In this document: positions 35,181 to 43,602 of the stretch, in pieces
Position numbering within the stretch: position 1 is the first letter of the stretch
Layout of the letters: the number at the start of each line of letters is the position of its first letter
Source: Rhodanobacter sp. 67-28
Lineage (GTDB): Bacteria; Pseudomonadota; Gammaproteobacteria; Xanthomonadales; Rhodanobacteraceae
Length of the DNA stretch: 60,338 nt
NCBI GenBank assembly: GCA_001898415.1
Contig: MKTU01000019.1
Coordinates: 1-60,338 of the forward strand
Direction of reading: 5' to 3'
Notes under the pieces: model-generated
The model's database searches: none
What the model was told of the DNA's origin: nothing
Seen by the model: only the letters and a program-made list of their open reading frames with translations
Program-made: the position numbers and the translations under genes

Positions 35181-35957
35181 TCACGGGTTCCGGTCGAGGC
35201 CGAACAGGCGGCGGGCATTGGCGGAGGTGGCTTGCGCCACGTGCTGCTCGCTCTCGCCGCGCAGCTCGGCCACGCAGCGCAGGATCTCGACCAGTCGCGC
35301 CGGTTCGTTGCGTTGGCCGCGGTGGCCGGCGTCGGGCTGGTCCGGCGCGTCGCTTTCCAGCAGCAGGAACTGGATCGGCATGGCGGCAACGATGCGCCGC
35401 AGGCGCTGCGCGCGTTCGTAGGTCACCGGGCCACCGATGCCCAGGTGGAAGCCGATGTCCCACAGCTTTGCTGCCTGTTGTTCGCTGCCGGAGAAGCTGT
35501 GCACCACGCCGCGCGCGCCGGGGCAGCGGCGCAGGCCCAGGCTCACCTCTTCCAGTGCCTGGCGTGCGTGCACGATGACCGGCAGATCCAGTTCGCGCGC
35601 CAGCCGCAGCTGGATTTCGAAGAAGCGTTGCTGCAGGTCGCGATCGGGCCCCGCGCCGTGGTAGTCCAGGCCGATCTCGCCCACGGCGACCGCGGGGTGA
35701 TCGCCCAGCCAGTCGCCGAGGCGCTCCAGGTGCTCGGGCCGATGGCGGTCCATGAACAGCGGATGCAGGCCATAGGCGGGATGGATGCCGGGTCGGTCGT
35801 CGCACAGGGCATGGATGCGCGGCCAGCTTTCGGCGTCGGTGGCCGGGACCACCAGTTGGCCAACGCCGGCCGCTTCGGCCCGCGCGATGACCGCGGCGCG
35901 GTCGGCCTCGAACGCCTCCAGGTCGAGATGCACGTGGCTGTCGATGAGCAGTTGCAT
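35181..35957 (-). CDS. TatD-family metal-dependent hydrolase
   Basis: 258-aa TIM-barrel metal hydrolase of the TatD DNase family. Metal-site motifs are present: DSHVHLD at the N-terminus, GEIGLDYH (catalytic Glu), VIVHAR, VVHSFSG and LLESDAPD. Family members are 3'-5' deoxyribonucleases or related hydrolases in the cytoplasm. The start at 35957 (MQLLIDSHVHL) matches the family. It lies upstream of marR on the same strand but is separated by the operator, so it is probably a separate transcript. Confidence 0.9.
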   Translation of the reverse strand: MQLLIDSHVHLDLEAFEADRAAVIARAEAAGVGQLVVPATDAESWPRIHALCDDRPGIHPAYGLHPLFMDRHRPEHLERLGDWLGDHPAVAVGEIGLDYHGAGPDRDLQQRFFEIQLRLARELDLPVIVHARQALEEVSLGLRRCPGARGVVHSFSGSEQQAAKLWDIGFHLGIGGPVTYERAQRLRRIVAAMPIQFLLLESDAPDQPDAGHRGQRNEPARLVEILRCVAELRGESEQHVAQATSANARRLFGLDRNP

Positions 35958-36129
35958 GGGGAAGATCCGTGAATGTGGGCGCGACTGCACGGCAAGTGCG
36001 TGAAAACCATGTCATAACTTCGAGCTAGCTGCGATTCAGTCTGGCATCGGTTCAATTGACTGCGCAGGTTGTTACGTCCGCTGCACATCCCGGGCGGTAG
36101 GCTGCGCTCAAACAGAGGAGTAGGAAGTG

Positions 36130-36708
36130 ATGAACACGTTGATGGTCAATGTACTCAAGGCGGCGATCGCCGCGGCGCTGGTGACGGGAGTGTCTGCCTG
36201 CAACCGCAGTGCGGACGCCGGCTCGACCGGTGCGGACGGCATGGCCGCGAGCGCCGATGCCGGAGTGAAGTACGGCAAGGTCGTCTCCGTCGACCCGGTG
36301 CGCACGACGGTGAACAACCCCAAGCAGGTCTGCCATGACGAGACCGTCACGCACACCGCACCGCCGAAGGACCAGCATCGCATCGCTGGCACGGCGATCG
36401 GCGCAGTGGTCGGCGGCCTGGTCGGCAACCAGGTCGGCGGCGGCAAGGGCAAGACACTGGCCACCGTGGCCGGCGCGGTCGGCGGCGGCTACGCCGGCAA
36501 CCGGATCGAGGCGGCGCACCAGAAGGGGCAGGTCACCACCAGCGTCGAACGCCGCTGCGACACGGTCAACAACACCAGCAGCAAGATCGTCGGCTACGAC
36601 GTCCGCTACGTCTACGACGGCGTCACCCGTACGGTCCGCATGGATCACGACCCCGGTGATCGCGTTGAGGTGAAGGAAGGCGTGACCGTGGTATCCGACG
36701 CTCATTGA
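36130..36708 (+). CDS. Glycine-zipper 2TM lipoprotein (SlyB/YmgG-like)
   Basis: 192-aa predicted lipoprotein: signal peptide ending at TGVSAC (lipidated Cys near 24), then a low-complexity linker and a glycine zipper pair at about 83-125 (GTAIGAVVGGLVGNQVGGG, TVAGAVGGGYAGNRIE). The C-terminal part (YDVRYVYDGVTRTVRMDHDPG) resembles the domain following the zipper in 17-kDa-antigen-like outer-membrane lipoproteins. Function unknown; relatives help maintain outer membrane integrity. Ribosome site AGGAG lies upstream. It is followed after 26 bp by a paralogue. Confidence 0.85.
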   Translation: MNTLMVNVLKAAIAAALVTGVSACNRSADAGSTGADGMAASADAGVKYGKVVSVDPVRTTVNNPKQVCHDETVTHTAPPKDQHRIAGTAIGAVVGGLVGNQVGGGKGKTLATVAGAVGGGYAGNRIEAAHQKGQVTTSVERRCDTVNNTSSKIVGYDVRYVYDGVTRTVRMDHDPGDRVEVKEGVTVVSDAH

Positions 36709-36734
36709 GCTCATTCATCCCACAGGAGCACCTG

Positions 36735-37223
36735 ATGACTGCACGCATTGCAAAACTTGCACTGGCCGCATCGATGACGACGGGCCTCGCCCTCGCCGGT
36801 TGCGCGACCCAGCCTTACGGCAACAGCAACAACGGCTACTACGGAGGCCAGTCGTCGGCTTACGGCAACCAGCCGGTTCGCTGCAACACCTGCGGCGTGG
36901 TGCAGGAGGTTCAGCAGGTGTATCTGGAGAACAGCGGCAACGGTGGCACGCTGGGTGCGATCATCGGCGCGGTGGCCGGCGGCGTGCTCGGCAACCAGGT
37001 CGGCAAGGGCGATGGCCGCAAGGCCGCGACCGTGGCCGGCGCGGTGGCCGGCGGCGTGGTCGGCAACCAGGTCGGCAAGCGCAGCGGTGGCGACAAGGTG
37101 GCCTGGCGCATCGTTGTCCGTCTGGACGACGGACGCTACGCCACCGTGACCCAGCGCGAGAACCCCGGCCTGCGCCAGGGCGACTACGTCGAGGTGCGCG
37201 GCGATCACGTCTACCCGCGCTGA
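36735..37223 (+). CDS. Glycine-zipper 2TM lipoprotein, tandem paralogue
   Basis: 162-aa predicted lipoprotein with signal ending LALAGC, an Asn/Gly/Tyr-rich linker (about 28-48), a CNTCG segment, and two glycine zippers (about 78-115: LGAIIGAVAGGVLGNQVGKG and TVAGAVAGGVVGNQVGK). The C-terminus VRLDDGRYATVTQ matches the SlyB-type domain. A clear AGGAG ribosome site precedes the ATG. It shares zipper sequence with the preceding gene, indicating duplication. A strong terminator follows. Confidence 0.87.
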   Translation: MTARIAKLALAASMTTGLALAGCATQPYGNSNNGYYGGQSSAYGNQPVRCNTCGVVQEVQQVYLENSGNGGTLGAIIGAVAGGVLGNQVGKGDGRKAATVAGAVAGGVVGNQVGKRSGGDKVAWRIVVRLDDGRYATVTQRENPGLRQGDYVEVRGDHVYPR

Positions 37224-37257
37224 TCGTCCTTGACATACGGACGTCTGGACGTCCAAA

Positions 37258-37287
37258 AGAAAAGGCCACCGGAAGGTGGCCTTTTCT
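37258..37287. terminator. Bidirectional intrinsic terminator
   Basis: AGAAAAGGCCACC - GGAA - GGTGGCCTTTTCT, a perfect 13-bp stem with a GGAA loop and T-runs in both directions. It ends the lipoprotein pair on the plus strand and the wall hydrolase on the minus strand. A smaller dyad GGACGT-CTGG-ACGTCC lies just before it (37239-37254). Confidence 0.93.
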
Positions 37288-37307
37288 GTGTCTGCGATAC
37301 CTGCCGC

Positions 37308-37742
37308 TCAGTTCACTGCGTAGAAGGCGTGGTCGCCGATCGTCACGCTGGGGCGGTTGTGCGACCACGAGGGGGAGATCGTGGTGGTCGCGAAGTGATC
37401 GGCGTGCGGCACCAGCATGCGACGCTGCGCCAGGGGCAGCTGCCAGTTGTGGATCGAGTTTCCGGCGACGTCCCACGCCTTCACGAAGGCAGGGAGGTTG
37501 CTGATCTCGAATGATCCGGACGTGGTGGTGGTGGCGAACTGGTGCGGTGCCGTGACCACCTTGCACACGGTATCGCCGTAATGCCCGCGATCGCGCCGGC
37601 GCAGCGCCACCTCGGCCACCGCCAGCTGGCCGTCGGTAGGCTGGCTGCGTGCTTCGAGATAGACGGTCGTGGCCAGGCAGGCCTGGTCAGCTACCGGCTG
37701 GGGCATCAGTGTCGTCAGCCACAACAGCAGGGAAAGTTTCAT
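37308..37742 (-). CDS. SleB-like cell wall hydrolase (Hydrolase_2)
   Basis: 144-aa secreted protein with a short signal peptide (MKLSLLLWLTTLMPQPVA) and a Hydrolase_2 domain: CLATTVYLEARSQPTDGQLAVAEVALRR contains the catalytic-type Glu, followed by TVCKVVTAPHQFA. The family includes lytic enzymes acting on peptidoglycan; in Gram-negative bacteria the role is usually unknown. A good ribosome site (GGAGG, 6 bp) supports this start, so the much longer upstream frame is rejected. The stop is 21 bp from the shared terminator. Confidence 0.8.
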   Translation of the reverse strand: MKLSLLLWLTTLMPQPVADQACLATTVYLEARSQPTDGQLAVAEVALRRRDRGHYGDTVCKVVTAPHQFATTTTSGSFEISNLPAFVKAWDVAGNSIHNWQLPLAQRRMLVPHADHFATTTISPSWSHNRPSVTIGDHAFYAVN

Positions 37743-38187
37743 GTTCTGCCTCCAACGTGCTGTACGCGCGAAGCCGGTCTCGGCTTCTTGCGCCGTTGCG
37801 GTGGACGGGCGGGCAGGCCGTTCCACCTGGATCTGTCGCCCGGGCCGAAACTTGTGGCCAGGGCGCTGTGCCACGGGATTGTGGCGATTCGAGCGGCTCT
37901 GCGAAGCCGGCCGGAAGGGTTGTGCCGGGAACGGTGCCGTCATGCGGGCGTCGCGTTGCTTCCGGCGGCTTTGCCTCGAAGGATGGCAAGGCCTGTTCTC
38001 ATCCGGCATTGCTGCTGCCGGGTCGCGCCGATACGGATTCATCCGGTTCGTCGCGTCAATCGACACCCCGTGTACCGGGTGCCGCGATATTCGATCGGCG
38101 GAGCCTAGTGGCGGGAAGCGCCGCTGGCAAGTGCCGCGATGGGCGGATTTAACTTGCACTCACGTGTCGTTGACAAGTGCCATCGCG
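37743..38187. other. Intergenic region upstream of the wall hydrolase
   Basis: About 445 bp with no supported gene; frames here lack ribosome sites. On the minus strand TTGTCA and TTAAAT, 18 bp apart near 38150-38175, could be a weak promoter for the wall hydrolase, but it would give a leader of about 400 nt. I see no other structure. Confidence 0.4.
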
Positions 38188-38235
38188 AAAAAATCCCCGC
38201 GTGTCCGCACGTCATGTTCATGCGGACCATGACGT
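38188..38235 (-). terminator. ygfZ terminator with alternative hairpins
   Basis: Two overlapping perfect dyads span the ygfZ stop codon: ACGTCATG / CATGACGT (38209-38235) and GTCCGCA / TGCGGAC (38203-38227). They cannot form together. On the minus strand a T6 run (38188-38193) follows 9 bp after the second hairpin, giving a plausible intrinsic terminator. Confidence 0.6.
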
Positions 38236-39021
38236 CTGCAGCGTCAATGCAAGTGCACGCTGGAATGACGGCGTAGCGCCTGCGCGAAGTTGTGCGGCAA
38301 TGTCGTCGTCCAGCACCAGCAGCACGTCGGACGCGCCGTCGCCGTCGACGACATCCAGCACGCAACCGACCTCGCGATCGTCGATGCGCAACGCGTCGCC
38401 GGCCTGCACCGGCTGCGACGTCGTGCCGCGGTGCAGGTGGCGCTTGTGGCCACCGCGAAAATGCAGTCGCGCCACGATTTCCTGGCCGGGATAACAGCCC
38501 TTGTCGACAGCCACCGCGTCGAGCCGCTGCAGCGACAGCGCCGCGGGCAACGACGTTCCGAGCATCGGCGCCGGCAGCCACGGCCAACCGTCGCGCAACT
38601 GCAGCGCGCGCCATGCGTCGTCCGTGGAAGCGGTCGCGGAAACGAGCAGCGCATGCGAGCCGCACCCCAGCGAAACGGCGTCGCCTTCCATCGTCATCAC
38701 ATGCAACGGTTGCGCGGGGCCGGTACTCAAACCGCGCGCCGGCAGCGCGGTCAGCCGGACCCGGGAGCGGAACACGAATCGCTGCAGCGCCTCCACCATC
38801 GCCGCGGCTTCGCCGCCGCGCAACAGCAACAGGTAGCGTTGTTCTTCCAGCCGCGCCAGGTGGAACAGCGCACGCACGCGACCTTTCGCATCCAGCCAGG
38901 CGCTGAATTGCCAGCGGCCCACGGCAAGGCCATCCACCTTGCTGCTGAATTGCGCGTGCGCGAATGCGCCTGCATCGGGACCTTCGAGCAACAGTGTTTC
39001 GGCGATCGGGGATGCGTGCAT
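38218..39021 (-). CDS. ygfZ: YgfZ folate-binding Fe-S cluster protein
   Basis: 267-aa GcvT-like protein that uses tetrahydrofolate in repair or synthesis of certain Fe-S enzymes. The diagnostic motif is DKGCYPGQEIVARLHFRG with the essential Cys. The N-terminal half (FAHAQFSSKVDGL, WSAWLDAKGRVRALF-like sequence) fits the family. The start at 39021 gives normal length. It is divergent from the succinate dehydrogenase block, whose SdhB subunit is an Fe-S protein; a functional link is only suggestive. Confidence 0.9.
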   Translation of the reverse strand: MHASPIAETLLLEGPDAGAFAHAQFSSKVDGLAVGRWQFSAWLDAKGRVRALFHLARLEEQRYLLLLRGGEAAAMVEALQRFVFRSRVRLTALPARGLSTGPAQPLHVMTMEGDAVSLGCGSHALLVSATASTDDAWRALQLRDGWPWLPAPMLGTSLPAALSLQRLDAVAVDKGCYPGQEIVARLHFRGGHKRHLHRGTTSQPVQAGDALRIDDREVGCVLDVVDGDGASDVLLVLDDDIAAQLRAGATPSFQRALALTLQTSWSA

Positions 39022-39124
39022 GGTCTGGGAAGTTTGGGGCAGTCGCGCCGTTGCGCAAGTGAGCGGCATGGCCGCCATGCGGTGCGGCGCCCGCGGGCCG
39101 ATGGTTGTGCTGTCCGGGGGCAAG

Positions 39125-39130
39125 TATTAA
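39125..39130 (+). promoter_or_regulatory. Possible -10 element of the sdh operon
   Basis: TATTAA 22 bp before the SDHAF4-like start, with GGTTGT 16 bp upstream as a weak -35. It lies in the only gap before the sdh block. Consensus by eye only. Confidence 0.3.
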
Positions 39131-39152
39131 TCTTCAGCGGCTGACAAACACC

Positions 39153-39320
39153 ATGTCCAATACCTCAGTCCCCATCGAAACCACGCCTGCCCCCGTCAAG
39201 CCGGAGACGACCGCCAAGCCGGCCGATCCGCCGCCCGACAAGGCAGCCTTGGAGCGTCCGGCTCCGGACCCCACGCGCTACGGCGACTGGGAAAAGAACG
39301 GGCGCTGCATCGACTTCTGA
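39153..39320 (+). CDS. SDHAF4-like succinate dehydrogenase assembly factor (DUF1674)
   Basis: 55-aa protein with a Pro/Ala-rich N-terminus and the conserved DUF1674 C-terminal motif PTRYGDWEKNGRCIDF. The eukaryotic homologue SDHAF4 binds the flavinated SdhA subunit and promotes its assembly with SdhB while limiting oxidant formation. Position directly before sdhC supports the same role here. The gene is small and easily missed in annotation. Confidence 0.85.
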   Translation: MSNTSVPIETTPAPVKPETTAKPADPPPDKAALERPAPDPTRYGDWEKNGRCIDF

Positions 39321-39399
39321 GCGGGGCGCCCGGCACGGGGCGCGGCATCAAGGGGCGAATGCAGCAGGGATATCAGCGATTCCACAGAGGATAGCCGCC

Positions 39400-39795
39400 A
39401 TGGCAGAGAAGCAACGACCGCTTTCCCCGCATCTGCAGATCTACCGCAAGCAGGTGCAGATGATGACCTCCATCACGCATCGCGCCACCGGCATCGCCCT
39501 CGCGGTCGGGGGCTTGCTGGTGGTCTGCGGCCTGCTGCAGCTTGCCGCCGGCGAAGATAGCTTCAACCGCTTCAAGGGCATCATCGGCAGCCCGGTCGGG
39601 ATGGTGCTGCTGTTCGGCTGGAGCTGGGCGCTGTTCTATCACCTCTGCAACGGCATCCGGCACCTGATCCAGGATGCCGGGCTCGGTTACGAGATTCCCC
39701 AGTTCGTGCGTTCGAGCTGGCTGTCGGTTGCCGGCAGCATCGTGCTGACCGCTGCGACCTGGGCCTGGGTAATGATGGCCGGAGGTGCGGCATGA
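39400..39795 (+). CDS. sdhC: Succinate dehydrogenase cytochrome b556 subunit SdhC
   Basis: 131-aa membrane anchor with three TM helices. Family motifs are RPLSPHLQIYR, SITHRATGIAL and the heme-ligand region HLCNGIRHLIQDAG. It forms the quinone site and binds heme b with SdhD in complex II. It overlaps sdhD by 4 bp (ATGA). Confidence 0.96.
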   Translation: MAEKQRPLSPHLQIYRKQVQMMTSITHRATGIALAVGGLLVVCGLLQLAAGEDSFNRFKGIIGSPVGMVLLFGWSWALFYHLCNGIRHLIQDAGLGYEIPQFVRSSWLSVAGSIVLTAATWAWVMMAGGAA

Positions 39796-40205
39796 ACCTG
39801 CGTGTGGGAACCGACGACGTGCGCAGCCAGCTGCGCAATCCGATGAAACTCGCCCGCGGACTGGGTTCGGCGAAATCCGGCGTGGAGCACTGGTGGGTGC
39901 AGCGGTTGACTGCGGCCGCGCTGGTGGTGCTGGGCATCTGGTTCGTGATCACCGTGCTCGGCCTGCTGCACGCGGATTATGCGGCGGCGCGCGCGACGGT
40001 GGCCAAGCCGTGGAATGCGCTGCTGCTGATCGTGTTCGTGCTGACCATGTTCTGGCATGCCGTGCTGGGCTTGCAGGTGGTGGTCGAGGATTACGTGCAC
40101 ACCCGCTGGAAGGAGGTCGTGCTGCTCGTGGCGATCAAGTTCCTCGCGGTGCTGGGCGCACTGGCTGGCGTGCTGGCCGTGTTGCGCGTGGCGCTGACCC
40201 CCTGA
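39792..40205 (+). CDS. sdhD: Succinate dehydrogenase membrane anchor SdhD
   Basis: 137-aa hydrophobic anchor with three TM helices. The second heme ligand is expected in [17 protein letters not shown]. The N-terminus ([21 protein letters not shown]) is typical of alpha/gammaproteobacterial SdhD. It lies between sdhC (4-bp overlap) and sdhA (25-bp gap). Confidence 0.95.
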   Translation: MNLRVGTDDVRSQLRNPMKLARGLGSAKSGVEHWWVQRLTAAALVVLGIWFVITVLGLLHADYAAARATVAKPWNALLLIVFVLTMFWHAVLGLQVVVEDYVHTRWKEVVLLVAIKFLAVLGALAGVLAVLRVALTP

Positions 40206-40230
40206 GACGAAAACGCGAGGCCGGGATTCC

Positions 40231-42018
40231 ATGGAAAGCTACAAGGTTCAGCAGCATCTTTATGACGTGATCGTGGTCGGCGCCGGCGGCGCCGGCTTGC
40301 GCGCCACCTTCGGTCTCGCCGAGAAGGGTCTCAAGGCGGCGTGCATCACCAAGGTCTTCCCGACGCGTTCGCACACCGTGGCGGCGCAGGGCGGCATCGC
40401 CGCCGCGCTCGGCAACATGAGCGAGGACAACTGGCGCTTCCACTTCTACGACACCGTGAAGGGCGGCGACTGGCTCGGCGACCAGGACGCGATCGAGTAC
40501 ATGTGCAAGCACGCGCCCGAAGCGGTGATCGAGCTCGAGCATTACGGCGTGCCGTTCTCGCGCACCGAGGACGGCCGGATCTACCAGCGTCCGTTCGGCG
40601 GCATGACCACGCACTACGGCAAGGGCACGGCGCAGCGCACCTGCGCGGCCGCCGACCGCACCGGTCACGCGATCCTGCACACCCTGTACCAGCAGGCGCT
40701 TGCGCACGATGCGACCTTCTTCGTGGAGTACTTCGCGATCGACCTGGTGTTCGACGCCGAGGGCGTGTGCCGCGGCGTGCTGGCGCTGGACATGAACGAA
40801 GGCACCATGCATTTCTTCCGTGGCCACGCGGTGGTGCTGGCCACCGGCGGTTACGGTCGGGCCTACCTGAGCGCCACCTCGGCCCACACCTGTACCGGAG
40901 ACGGCGGCGGCATGGTGCTGCGCGCGGGCCTGGCGCTGCAGGACATGGAGTTCGTGCAATTCCATCCCACCGGCATCTACGGTGCCGGCTGCCTGATCAC
41001 CGAGGGCGTGCGCGGCGAGGGCGGCTACCTCACCAACTCCGAGGGCGAGCGCTTCATGGAGCGCTACGCGCCGCATGCGAAGGATCTCGCCTCGCGCGAC
41101 GTGGTCAGTCGCGCGATGACGGTCGAGATCAACGAGGGCCGCGGCGTCGGCGAGCACAAGGACCACATCTTCCTCAACCTGATGCATCTCGGCCCCGAGG
41201 TGATCCACGAGCGGCTGCCCGGCATCGCCGAGTCGGCGCGCATCTTCGCCGGCGTCGATGTCAGCAAGCAGCCGATCCCGGTGTTGCCGACCGTCCACTA
41301 CAACATGGGCGGCATCCCCACCAACTACCACGGCGAAGTCGTGCAGAAGCGCGGCGACGACGTGGATGCCGTGGTGCCCGGGCTGTTCGCGATCGGCGAA
41401 GCGGCGTGCGTGTCGGTGCACGGCGGCAACCGGCTGGGCTCCAACTCGCTGCTCGACCTGGTCGTGTTCGGTCGTGCCGTGGCGCATCGTTGCGCCGAGA
41501 TCATCCAGCCCGGCACGCCGCACAAGGATCTGCCCGCCACCGCGCTGGACAAGGCGCTGGAGCGCTTCGACCGCCTGCGCAACGCCAACGGCAGCACGCC
41601 CACGGCGGCGATCAGGCTGAACATGCAGCGCACGATGCAGCGCTACGGTGCGGTGTTCCGCACGGGCGAGACGCTGGACGAAGGCAGCCAGAAGATCTCC
41701 GAGGTGTTCAAGACGTTCGAGGACGTCAAGGTCAGCGATCGTTCGCTGGTGTGGAACACCGATCTGATCGAGACGCTGGAACTCGCCAATCTGCTCGAGC
41801 AGGCGGTGGCGACCATGCACTCGGCCGCGCAGCGGCCGGAGAGCCGTGGCGCACACGCCCGCGAGGATTTCCCGGAGCGCGATGACGAGCACTGGCTCAA
41901 GCACACGCTGGTGTGGGTCGACCGCGAAGGCGCCACCCGCTTCGACTATCGTCCGGTGCACCTGGACACCTTGACCGACGAGGTGGCTTCGGTCCCGTTG
42001 GCCAAGCGCGTCTACTGA
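40231..42018 (+). CDS. sdhA: Succinate dehydrogenase flavoprotein subunit SdhA
   Basis: 595-aa FAD-containing catalytic subunit of complex II oxidising succinate to fumarate. FAD motif [11 protein letters not shown] is N-terminal, the covalent FAD His is in [14 protein letters not shown] (about His46), and substrate-site residues lie in [23 protein letters not shown] and [16 protein letters not shown]. Length and motifs are complete. Flavinylation would need SdhE, encoded four genes on within the same operon. Confidence 0.98.
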   Translation: MESYKVQQHLYDVIVVGAGGAGLRATFGLAEKGLKAACITKVFPTRSHTVAAQGGIAAALGNMSEDNWRFHFYDTVKGGDWLGDQDAIEYMCKHAPEAVIELEHYGVPFSRTEDGRIYQRPFGGMTTHYGKGTAQRTCAAADRTGHAILHTLYQQALAHDATFFVEYFAIDLVFDAEGVCRGVLALDMNEGTMHFFRGHAVVLATGGYGRAYLSATSAHTCTGDGGGMVLRAGLALQDMEFVQFHPTGIYGAGCLITEGVRGEGGYLTNSEGERFMERYAPHAKDLASRDVVSRAMTVEINEGRGVGEHKDHIFLNLMHLGPEVIHERLPGIAESARIFAGVDVSKQPIPVLPTVHYNMGGIPTNYHGEVVQKRGDDVDAVVPGLFAIGEAACVSVHGGNRLGSNSLLDLVVFGRAVAHRCAEIIQPGTPHKDLPATALDKALERFDRLRNANGSTPTAAIRLNMQRTMQRYGAVFRTGETLDEGSQKISEVFKTFEDVKVSDRSLVWNTDLIETLELANLLEQAVATMHSAAQRPESRGAHAREDFPERDDEHWLKHTLVWVDREGATRFDYRPVHLDTLTDEVASVPLAKRVY

Positions 42019-42071
42019 GTCGTTGCGTTCGATGTCACGTCCCGTTTTCGAGAATATGGAAGGGCAATGCC

Positions 42072-42854
42072 ATGGGTGAATTCACGCTGCCACGGAACTC
42101 CAAGATCCAGCCCGGCAAGCATTACCCGGCCAAGGATGCGAAGAAGCCGCGCACCTTCCGCATCTATCGCTGGTCACCGGACGACGACAAGAATCCGCGC
42201 ATCGATACCTACGAGATCGACCTGGCCGCATGCGGTCCGATGGTTCTCGACGCCCTGCTGAAGATCAAGAACGAGATCGACCCGACGCTATCGTTGCGCC
42301 GTTCCTGTCGCGAGGGCATCTGCGGGTCGTGCGCGATGAACATCGACGGCACCAACACGCTGGCGTGCATCTGCGCGATCGACAGCGTCGCCAGCGGCGA
42401 CGTGAAGATCTACCCGTTGCCGCACATGCCCGTGGTCAAGGACATCATCCCGGACCTCACCCATTTCTACGCGCAGTACGCCTCGATCAAGCCGTGGATT
42501 CGCACGCAAAGCCCGGCGCCGGGCAAGGAGCGCCTGCAGTCGCCGGAAGATCGCAAGAAGCTCGATGGCCTGTACGAGTGCATCCTGTGCGCCTGTTGCT
42601 CCACCAGCTGCCCCAGCTACTGGTGGAATGGCGACAAGTACCTCGGTCCGGCAATCCTGCTGCAGGCCTACCGCTGGATCGTCGACTCGCGCGATGAAAC
42701 CACCGGCGAGCGCCTGGACGACCTGGAAGACCCGTTCAAGCTGTACCGCTGCCACACCATCATGAACTGCACCCGCACCTGCCCCAAGGGGCTGAACCCG
42801 GCCAAGGCGATCGCCGAGATCAAGAAGCTGATGGTGGAGCGGCGCAGCGCATGA
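42072..42854 (+). CDS. sdhB: Succinate dehydrogenase iron-sulfur subunit SdhB
   Basis: 260-aa electron transfer subunit. Three Fe-S clusters are predicted: [2Fe-2S] from CREGICGSC plus the later C, [4Fe-4S] from CILCACC with the downstream CP, and [3Fe-4S] from the [14 protein letters not shown] region. It transfers electrons from SdhA to the SdhCD quinone site. The next gene, sdhE, begins 6 bp after the stop. Confidence 0.98.
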   Translation: MGEFTLPRNSKIQPGKHYPAKDAKKPRTFRIYRWSPDDDKNPRIDTYEIDLAACGPMVLDALLKIKNEIDPTLSLRRSCREGICGSCAMNIDGTNTLACICAIDSVASGDVKIYPLPHMPVVKDIIPDLTHFYAQYASIKPWIRTQSPAPGKERLQSPEDRKKLDGLYECILCACCSTSCPSYWWNGDKYLGPAILLQAYRWIVDSRDETTGERLDDLEDPFKLYRCHTIMNCTRTCPKGLNPAKAIAEIKKLMVERRSA

Positions 42855-42860
42855 TGCGTC

Positions 42861-43100
42861 GTGGATAAGGGCCGCCTGCGCTGGCGTGCCCGCCGCGGCA
42901 CGCGCGAACTGGATGCCATGCTGGGCGGCTGGCTCGACGAGCGTTTCGAGCAGGCCGACGAGGCACAGCGGCAGGCGTTCGACGAATTGCTCGACACGCA
43001 GGACCCGGAGCTGTGGGACTGGATGATGGGCCACGCCCGTCCCGACAGAGCCGACTGGCAGATCATCATCGATGACATCCGCGCCCGCCATCGGCTTTGA
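42861..43100 (+). CDS. sdhE: FAD assembly factor SdhE (CptB)
   Basis: 79-aa protein that promotes covalent flavinylation of SdhA. The conserved RGxxE motif is RRGTRELD (about residues 11-18), and ELLDTQDPELWDWMMG is typical. It starts with GTG just after sdhB. The last 29 bp overlap ygfX, the usual cptBA arrangement. Confidence 0.95.
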   Translation: MDKGRLRWRARRGTRELDAMLGGWLDERFEQADEAQRQAFDELLDTQDPELWDWMMGHARPDRADWQIIIDDIRARHRL

Positions 43101-43509
43101 TTATTCCCCGTCGCGGCTGCTGCCGCGCAGCCTGCTGCTGGTGGCGACGCTCGCCGCGATCGCCGTGCTGGTCAGCGCCTTGCCGCCCTGGCTGCGCGCG
43201 GTGACGGTGGTTGCGCTGGCACTGGCGGCCTGGCAGGCGTGTCGCCGATTGGCGATGACTGTCGTGGCTGCCGCCGGCTGGAGCGCAGAGTCGGGCTGGA
43301 CCCTGCATACCGTGGACGGCGAGGATCATCCCGCCAGCCTGGCTTCGTTCCGCGTGCTGGGCGATCTGGTGTGGCTGCGCATGCAATCGGCGCAGCACGG
43401 CATCTGCGTGCTGCTGCTGGCGCCGGACAACAGCGACGCCGACATCCGCCGTCGCCTGCGCATGCGCCTGGCGACGATGCAGCCGGGTGAGGCGCTGCCG
43501 CGCTGGTGA
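43072..43509 (+). CDS. ygfX: YgfX/CptA membrane protein
   Basis: 145-aa protein with two hydrophobic segments at the N-terminus (about 17-58) and a soluble C-terminal domain, matching the YgfX (DUF1434) family paired with SdhE. In E. coli it was proposed as a toxin on cytoskeletal proteins (CptA) and later linked to SdhE in flavinylation. It begins inside sdhE, so expression is coupled. Confidence 0.82.
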   Translation: MTSAPAIGFDYSPSRLLPRSLLLVATLAAIAVLVSALPPWLRAVTVVALALAAWQACRRLAMTVVAAAGWSAESGWTLHTVDGEDHPASLASFRVLGDLVWLRMQSAQHGICVLLLAPDNSDADIRRRLRMRLATMQPGEALPRW

Positions 43510-43602
43510 GGCAACTTCGTCGAATCGGCGCGGTCTTGTCGAATGACCGATAATGCCGGTCCGGGCGGCCCGCCCCGTGCCATCACCACAAGCGAATCGC
43601 CC

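Noticed and set aside
37743..38159. N-terminal extension of the SleB-like hydrolase by 139 codons
   Set aside because: The added sequence is Arg/Pro-rich without homology, whereas the inner ATG has a ribosome site and begins a signal peptide.
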